Shown: positions 50,071 through 55,174 of the stretch, piece after piece | Position numbering within the stretch: the stretch's first letter is position 1 | Layout of the letters: every line of letters starts with the position of its first letter | Translations under genes and position numbers: made by a program | The notes under the pieces: model-generated | What the model was told of the DNA's origin: nothing | Database searches by the model: none | Seen by the model: the letters and a program-made list of their open reading frames with translations, nothing else | Origin: Thermoguttaceae bacterium | GTDB taxonomy: Bacteria; Planctomycetota; Planctomycetia; Pirellulales; Thermoguttaceae | DNA length: 55,174 nt | Assembly: GCA_017447745.1 (NCBI GenBank) | Contig: JAFSMW010000219.1 | Span: forward strand, 1-55,174 | Direction of reading: 5' to 3'

Positions 50071-51559
50071 TATCTCCCTCTTGAATAATATCCGCGTCGT
50101 TGAGCGCCGCAGACTGATTTAATGAAATTTTCTCTATTGTGGAACGTCCAATTGCGCTGGTTCGCCTTCTGACCTGAATATTTTGTGGCAGCGCGTTGAG
50201 AAAACGTTCCGCAATTTTACATGTAACGCTGACAGTTCCGTCTTCGTTGAACTGGCGCGATTCAATAGCGCTGTGCTCTGACAAAAACGAGAGAAATTTT
50301 CCGTTCCCGCTGGAAAAGCGAAGTTCAACGTTAGCGTAATTCTGACTTAACGCTTCGACAACCTTTTCCGCCAGTCGATCCAGCCCGATTTTTTTGCCAG
50401 CGCTGATAAAAATCGCGTTGGGAAACGCCCGTTTGAGACGTCGATAGCGACCGATTCCGGAGATGTCGCCCTCTTGCAGCTTCTCTTCCAGAGCTTCTCC
50501 CAGATTCTCGTTTCCTGACTCGTCCCACGGGGCGAACAGATCGGCTTTGTTGATAACCAGCAGCGTCTGCTTTTCGTCTACGCCCAGGTCGCGCAAGACC
50601 TCGCTTGCCGCTTCGATTTGGGAAAAAACGTCTGGATTGGAACCGTCTGCAACGTGGAGCAGCAAGTCAGCGCGGACGGCTTCTTCCAGCGTAGCGCGGA
50701 AACTGGCGATGAGATGGTGCGGCAAGTCGCGAACGAACCCGACGGTGTCGCTGACCAGGACGCAGCCCCACGACGGGATCTCCCAACGGCGGGTTCTGGT
50801 GTCGAGCGTTGCGAAAAGCTGATCTTTTACGAATACGTCTGAATTGGTCAGAGCGTTAATCAGCTCGCTTTTCCCGACATTTGTGTATCCAACCAGAGAA
50901 ATTGTATTGGACGACGACCGGGCGGCAACTTCCCGTTTTTTGCGATTATGGATGTCGTCCAGAGCGGATTTCAAATCGTTGATTCGTTTTTGAGCCAGAC
51001 GTCGGTCGACTTCCAGCTGCTTTTCACCGGGACCGCGAAGACCGACGCCGCCTTTGGTTTGTCGGGAAAGGTGCGTCCACATTCGCTTTAATCGCGGCAT
51101 GGAATACTCCAGTTGAGCCAGCTCGACCGCCAGTTTGGCTTCGTACGTTTGAGCGCGAATGGCGAAAATGTCCAGAATCAGTTCTGTTCTGTCAATAACT
51201 TTTACTTTGAGATCGTTTTCCAGATTTCTGGTTTGGCTGGGCGACAAATCGTTATTGAAAATGACAACGTCCGCCTGATGGAGTTCAACCAACGCTTTAA
51301 GCTCGTCAACCTTGCCTTGTCCCAGGCACGTAGCCGGGTGCGGGGTCGCTCGCCGCTGAGCCAGCGTTGCAACAACGTCTACGCCAGCTGCAGCCGCCAA
51401 GCCGGCAAGTTCTTCGATGAAAGCGTCTGCTTCCTCTGAAGTGAATCGCGGCTGTAACACTGAAACCAGGACAGCCTTCTCCGGACGTTTTGCTGTGGAT
51501 ACGGTTCTGTCTGGAATTTCAGATTCTTCAAAATTATTAAAGCTGCTGGCGTTAGTCAT
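50063..51559 (-). CDS. hflX: Ribosome-associated GTPase HflX
   Basis: 498 residues. The N-terminal domain contains the HflX signature LGQGKVDELKAL and later the glycine-rich RQTKGGVGLRGPGEKQLE. The G domain follows with G1 GYTNVGKS, G3 DTVGF and G4 NKAD. HflX splits stalled 70S ribosomes, especially after heat stress. The C-terminal extension is longer than usual. The ATG at 51559 (MTNASSFNNF) is chosen because an upstream start would overlap the cdsA gene. It is the third gene of the plsC-cdsA-hflX-regulator run. Confidence 0.96.
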   Translation of the reverse strand: MTNASSFNNFEESEIPDRTVSTAKRPEKAVLVSVLQPRFTSEEADAFIEELAGLAAAAGVDVVATLAQRRATPHPATCLGQGKVDELKALVELHQADVVIFNNDLSPSQTRNLENDLKVKVIDRTELILDIFAIRAQTYEAKLAVELAQLEYSMPRLKRMWTHLSRQTKGGVGLRGPGEKQLEVDRRLAQKRINDLKSALDDIHNRKKREVAARSSSNTISLVGYTNVGKSELINALTNSDVFVKDQLFATLDTRTRRWEIPSWGCVLVSDTVGFVRDLPHHLIASFRATLEEAVRADLLLHVADGSNPDVFSQIEAASEVLRDLGVDEKQTLLVINKADLFAPWDESGNENLGEALEEKLQEGDISGIGRYRRLKRAFPNAIFISAGKKIGLDRLAEKVVEALSQNYANVELRFSSGNGKFLSFLSEHSAIESRQFNEDGTVSVTCKIAERFLNALPQNIQVRRRTSAIGRSTIEKISLNQSAALNDADIIQEGDNE

Positions 51560-51612
51560 TGGCGATGTACTTTTATTATTAATGGAATGATCGGCCTGTT
51601 TTACCTGGAATG

Positions 51613-52560
51613 TTAGTTGATTATAACAACTGTCAAATGAAAATAAATGGGCGCAGCAAAACAAAGTGAATCGATTCTGTCCAAAATGCCGCTATGACCT
51701 TCTACCAACGTGCCGTAATCTCTAACGCCGCGATCCCGTTTGACGGCAGAAAGCGTCATGGATCCAGCAGCTCCCATAAATGAAATTGCCATTGAAACCA
51801 ACGCCGCAGTTAAATAGGAAAAGGGCGTAGTCCACGATAAACCGGCGCCAATGATCATGACGATTAACGTTGAGCCGATAACGCCTTCCCACGTTTTGGT
51901 TGAATTGATTTCATGGGAGACGTAATTACGAATCGGAAATAGCGACATTACGTACTGCAAAACGTCGCTGATTTGTGCAATGATGACGAAAAATATCAAT
52001 AAACCAAGATTGGACGATTTGGTAGACGGGTCAATGGGGATAGAAAGCAGCGCTGGCGCGAATGAAAGGCTGTAAATGCAAATGAGCATGCCCATATTGA
52101 TTTTTGCAGCGCGTTCCAGAAAATGGGTCGAGTCGCCGGAAAGCGTCATACAGGCTGGCACCAAAAGAAACGCGTACGTCGGGATAAAAATGCTGTACAG
52201 TTCATATATATTCCATGCAACAAGAAAATATTGAACTATAGTACATAGAAACAAAACCAGAAACATGGTAATGTGATCTGCTGGACGCGTTGGAGTCAGA
52301 GTAAGAAACTCTCTCATTCCCCAAAAAGAGAGAATGGCAAACAGTCCGATTGTAATGGTATGTCCGCACAGCGGCTTCAATAGCAGCGAGACTGTCAAAA
52401 CGGCAAACAGCGTCCACCAAAATCGCAAACGTGAAAAAAACGGCTCCAGGCTTTTAACGTCAACGGTTTCTTTTTGACGTTTAAGAAAATAACAAACCAC
52501 AGAGGTCGTTGCCAGAACCGCCAATACAATTATTATTAAAATGAATGAATATAAGTCCAT
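51613..52560 (-). CDS. cdsA: Phosphatidate cytidylyltransferase (CDP-diacylglycerol synthase)
   Basis: 315 residues with about eight membrane helices. The C-terminal signature reads SAVKRDRGVRDYGTLVEGHS followed by GILDRIDS, matching the CdsA pattern S-x2-KR-x4-KD-x5-PGHGG-x2-DR with a few replacements (R for the second K, E for P, S for G). It makes CDP-diacylglycerol from phosphatidate and CTP for phospholipid synthesis. It follows plsC by 16 bases and so sits downstream in the same pathway and probably the same transcript. Confidence 0.95.
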   Translation of the reverse strand: MDLYSFILIIIVLAVLATTSVVCYFLKRQKETVDVKSLEPFFSRLRFWWTLFAVLTVSLLLKPLCGHTITIGLFAILSFWGMREFLTLTPTRPADHITMFLVLFLCTIVQYFLVAWNIYELYSIFIPTYAFLLVPACMTLSGDSTHFLERAAKINMGMLICIYSLSFAPALLSIPIDPSTKSSNLGLLIFFVIIAQISDVLQYVMSLFPIRNYVSHEINSTKTWEGVIGSTLIVMIIGAGLSWTTPFSYLTAALVSMAISFMGAAGSMTLSAVKRDRGVRDYGTLVEGHSGILDRIDSLCFAAPIYFHLTVVIIN

Positions 52561-52576
52561 ATAATTTCTCGTTTCT

Positions 52577-53215
52577 TTATTCGTTAGCTTTATCTCTTAT
52601 ATCAATAATGGCTTGTCGAGCGCGAGCGAGGAATTGATTTTTCGGTTCTCCCTGTTCAAGCCACAAAGGAGCTCCGAAAATGAGACGACTGAGCATCGGA
52701 ACCGGCAAAACGCGCCCCCGAGGCAGAATGCGGTTCATGTTGTCCAGGTAAATGGGAATCAGTTCCAGTTCCGGGCGTTTTTTGCACAAATGATAAATCC
52801 CGCTCTTGAACTCGGCGATTTGCGTTCCGTCGCCCCGGGTGCCTTCCGGAAACAGGATTATGGAATACTTGTCTCCCATTTCGTTGAGCATATACGTAAT
52901 GGGACTGTGATGAACCTTGACTTCTTTTCTCTCCAGCAGCAGACAGTTAAAACAACGCTGAGCAATATAAGGGCGAATAATCCCTTTTTCCCAATAGTCT
53001 TTTGCCGCAACGGGACGCGTTACATTCCGGACAAAATGCGGCAGAGCAGACCAGATTGCCAGCGGGTCAAGGTGGCTGGTGTGGTTGGCGTAGTACACGC
53101 GTTGACACGTGTCCGGCTGACAGCCTTCCCAGCTAACCGAAACGCCGCTGAGAAATCGTCCCAGCAACGCCAGAGCAAGTCGAGCGACAGGAATATCCAA
53201 ATCGTACCAATGCAT
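52577..53215 (-). CDS. plsC: 1-acyl-sn-glycerol-3-phosphate acyltransferase
   Basis: 212 residues. Catalytic motif NHTSHLD (H-x4-D form) and the substrate-binding FPEGTRGDG. It adds the second acyl chain to lysophosphatidate, giving phosphatidate, the substrate of the CdsA encoded just downstream. An N-terminal hydrophobic segment (VARLALALLGRFLSGV) probably anchors it to the membrane. First gene of the operon. Confidence 0.95.
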   Translation of the reverse strand: MHWYDLDIPVARLALALLGRFLSGVSVSWEGCQPDTCQRVYYANHTSHLDPLAIWSALPHFVRNVTRPVAAKDYWEKGIIRPYIAQRCFNCLLLERKEVKVHHSPITYMLNEMGDKYSIILFPEGTRGDGTQIAEFKSGIYHLCKKRPELELIPIYLDNMNRILPRGRVLPVPMLSRLIFGAPLWLEQGEPKNQFLARARQAIIDIRDKANE

Positions 53216-53239
53216 ATTATAATTTATATTTTTGAGTCT

Positions 53240-53733
53240 TTAGGGAGTGGTTTTGAGTTAGGAATTAGGAGGGATGAATGAGAAGTTGACGCGAAGCGTT
53301 CCTCTAGAACCGCGTAGCGGTTCAATATTTCTAGCCGTGGGTGAAACCCACGGAGTGAGGAGTTGACGCAAGCGTCTCACAAAATCCTCTCACAACCATT
53401 CTTTATATTATTTAGTATACCCAATTTTGGGGATTTTGTCAAGGAGAGTTGCACCCCATTAAAATGAGTAATTAGTAATGAGTAATTAGTAATTACGCAA
53501 GCGGTCGTCTGACGTTATTCTAGGAAGTCATTTTTTGATTTTTTTCTGATATAACGGCTTGATTTTAATAAATGATTCATGTAAAATTAGCAATTAGTAA
53601 TTATTGAGGCGCCTTGCGTCAATTACCCCGTGGGTTTCACCCACGGCTACAAACATTGAACCGCTAACGCGGTTCTAGCGGAACGCTTTGCGTCAATTAC
53701 TAATTACTAATCACTAATTACTAATTACTAATT
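53240..53733. repeat. Large composite repeat block in the divergent plsC/RND gap
   Basis: 518 bases without a gene. AGTTAGG/AATTAGG heptads (about 53255-53285), GACGCGAAGCG, the two-hairpin element in minus orientation (about 53301-53353), GAGTGAGGAGTTG, ACGCAAGCGT (53366-53375). Then TAATTAG heptads (about 53465-53494) with ACGCAAGCG (53495-53503), more TTAGCAA/TTAGTAA heptads, GCCTTGCGT (53611-53619), a second two-hairpin element in plus orientation (53628-53682), ACGCTTTGCGT, and finally AATTACT heptads (about 53694-53733) running directly into the next start codon. Confidence 0.8.
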
Positions 53734-55174
53734 ATGTTTGCTAGATTTTTCATCGACCGCCCGATTTTCGCGTGCGTTATATCCGTAGTTATTGTAATTT
53801 TAGGCGCGCTGGCGTACACCCAGCTGCCGCTGGCTCTGTATCCGAACGTGTCGCCGCCGAGCGTGTTCGTTCGAGCGTCGTATCCCGGGGCAGACCCGCA
53901 GACGATTGCCAATACGGTCGCGATTCCTCTGGAAGAGCAGATCAACGGCGTGGAAGACATGCTCTATATGACGACTTCGTGCCAGAACGGGGCGGTGTCG
54001 ATTAACGTTACGTTCAAAGTCGGGACGGACTTGAACATGGCGCAGGTTCTCGTTCAGAATCTGGTCGGAATCGCAACGCCCAAACTCCCGGAAGCGACGC
54101 GTTCTTTGGGCGTTACAACGAAAAAGCAAAGCCCGACGACGATTCTGTACGTCAACCTGTATTCTCTCAAAAAGGGAACCGTTCGCGAAGGCGGCAAGCT
54201 TGTAAAAGACGTTGACGAAGACGGGAACGTTTACTATCACGAAAAGACGTTTGAGAACCCCGAGGACAACGAGCCGTACTACGACATGCTCTATTTGAGC
54301 AACTATCACCGGCTGCACATTCGAGACGTTATCGCCCGACTTTACGGCGTTGGGGACTCCAACATCAACGGGGAAAAAGAGTACAGCATGCGAATCTGGC
54401 TTGACCCGGACAAGATGATGACGCGCGGCGTGTCGGCGTCGGAGGTCTCCGCGGCTATCAGCAAGCAGAACGTTCAGGTCTCCGCAGGCATGCTGGGGCA
54501 GCCGCCCATGACGGAATCGACCCCGTTCCAGTATATTCTTTTGGCGAAGGGGCGACTGGTCAACGAGCGGGAATTCGGGAAGATCGTCATTCGCACCAAC
54601 GCGGACGGCGGGAAGGTTCTGCTCAAAGACGTGGCGCGGGTAGAACTGGATTCCAAAAGCCGCGACGTGGTCGACTATATCGAAGGCGATCTGGCGTTTC
54701 GCGACGACGAGCATAAAGACGAGAACGGCGAATACCGGCGGGAAATCTACCGAAATACAGAAGTCTGCTCGCTGTCCATTTCTCAACTTCCCGGCGCTAA
54801 CGCTCTGAAAACGGCAGACGGAATTCGCGCCAAAATGCGGGAGCTGGAGAAGTCTTTCCCGCCCGGACTGAAATATACAATCGTTTACGACATGACGCCG
54901 TTTATTGCGGAGTCGATTCATGAAGTCAAACAAACTCTTTTGGAGGCGATTGTCCTCGTCGCGCTGGTTGTGATTCTGTTTTTGCAGTCGTGGCGCGCGG
55001 CGATTATTCCGCTCTTGGCGGTGCCGGTTTCGCTCATCGGGTCGTTTATCGCAATGACGGTTTTGGGTTTTTCGCTCAACACTCTGTCGCTGTTCGGTCT
55101 GGTTTTGGCGATTGGAATCGTCGTCGACGACGCGATTGTCGTTGTTGAAAACGTAGAGCGTCACATGGAGTCCG
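53734..55174 (+). CDS. AcrB-like RND multidrug efflux pump, partial at the right edge
   Basis: The first 480 codons of a hydrophobe/amphiphile-efflux RND permease. The start MFARFFIDRPIFACVISVVI is the usual N-terminal helix (F-F-I-x-R-P-x-F-A). The pore domain follows with LYPNVSPPSVFVRASYPGAD, and the first membrane bundle is reached at LVALVVILFLQSWRAAIIPL and IGIVVDDAIVVVENVE, where the window ends (VVDDAIVVVE carries the proton-relay Asp pair). An insert near residues 145-205 (with YYDMLYLSNYHRL) is longer and more charged than usual. No Shine-Dalgarno sequence is visible; AATTACT heptads extend up to the ATG. Confidence 0.93.
   Translation, partial: MFARFFIDRPIFACVISVVIVILGALAYTQLPLALYPNVSPPSVFVRASYPGADPQTIANTVAIPLEEQINGVEDMLYMTTSCQNGAVSINVTFKVGTDLNMAQVLVQNLVGIATPKLPEATRSLGVTTKKQSPTTILYVNLYSLKKGTVREGGKLVKDVDEDGNVYYHEKTFENPEDNEPYYDMLYLSNYHRLHIRDVIARLYGVGDSNINGEKEYSMRIWLDPDKMMTRGVSASEVSAAISKQNVQVSAGMLGQPPMTESTPFQYILLAKGRLVNEREFGKIVIRTNADGGKVLLKDVARVELDSKSRDVVDYIEGDLAFRDDEHKDENGEYRREIYRNTEVCSLSISQLPGANALKTADGIRAKMRELEKSFPPGLKYTIVYDMTPFIAESIHEVKQTLLEAIVLVALVVILFLQSWRAAIIPLLAVPVSLIGSFIAMTVLGFSLNTLSLFGLVLAIGIVVDDAIVVVENVERHMES

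Noticed and set aside
53800-55164. 454-codon open frame on the minus strand under the RND pump
   Set aside because: It is the complement of a clear AcrB-like reading frame; its translation is Arg/Asn/Val-rich and without domain features.

Overview
The window looks like part of a planctomycete chromosome, probably from an anaerobic or gut-type lineage. This is inferred from protein content, not from a marker gene. The 3723-residue secreted protein starts with the planctomycete surface motif FESLEERALLSV and carries a dockerin-type calcium-binding repeat pair. Anaerobic metabolism is shown by pyruvate:ferredoxin oxidoreductase (nifJ) and a class III ribonucleotide reductase (nrdD). No rRNA or tRNA gene and no CRISPR array was seen.

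Layout. 1-104: edge of an IS3-like element. 0.1-3.8 kb: bile-acid-symporter-type carrier and mutS. 4.3-11.3 kb: secreted prenyltransferase-fold protein, SDR oxidoreductase, large RND/MMPL exporter, secreted archaemetzincin with a small coupled gene, ParA ATPase. 11.8-13.4 kb: ECF sigma factor, membrane anti-sigma candidate and a Spy/CpxP-like periplasmic protein in one operon. 13.6-16.6 kb: CAP-domain protein and a pectate-lyase-fold protein. 17.2-19.6 kb: nrdD, whose glycyl-radical domain is encoded by a separate 60-codon gene. 20.3-25.6 kb: cupin plus Cys-repeat protein, Wzx-type flippase, HAD phosphatase, an epimerase pseudogene and a c-type-cytochrome-like lipoprotein with a Pro/Ala/Glu repeat linker. 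25.7-31.7 kb: patatin, lipoprotein esterase, Tat-exported MBL-fold protein and a large secreted alpha-toroid protein. 31.9-36.5 kb: SET-domain protein with a histone-H1-like tail, and nifJ. 36.7-47.9 kb: one giant multidomain secreted protein. 47.9-53.2 kb: phosphoesterase facing a plsC-cdsA-hflX-regulator operon. 53.7 kb to the edge: start of an AcrB-like RND pump.

The intergenic DNA is unusual. Most gaps hold tandem heptanucleotide repeats, often as two inverted arms around CGCTTGCG or its complement. Several abut stop codons, and a related two-hairpin repeat occurs five times. One such heptad element lies in frame inside the giant gene. The most interesting protein-level observations are the split class III ribonucleotide reductase, the SET/H1-tail protein, the CnrYXH-like sigma cassette, the giant duplicated metalloprotease, and a co-transcribed but apparently non-catalytic NtrC-like regulator next to HflX.
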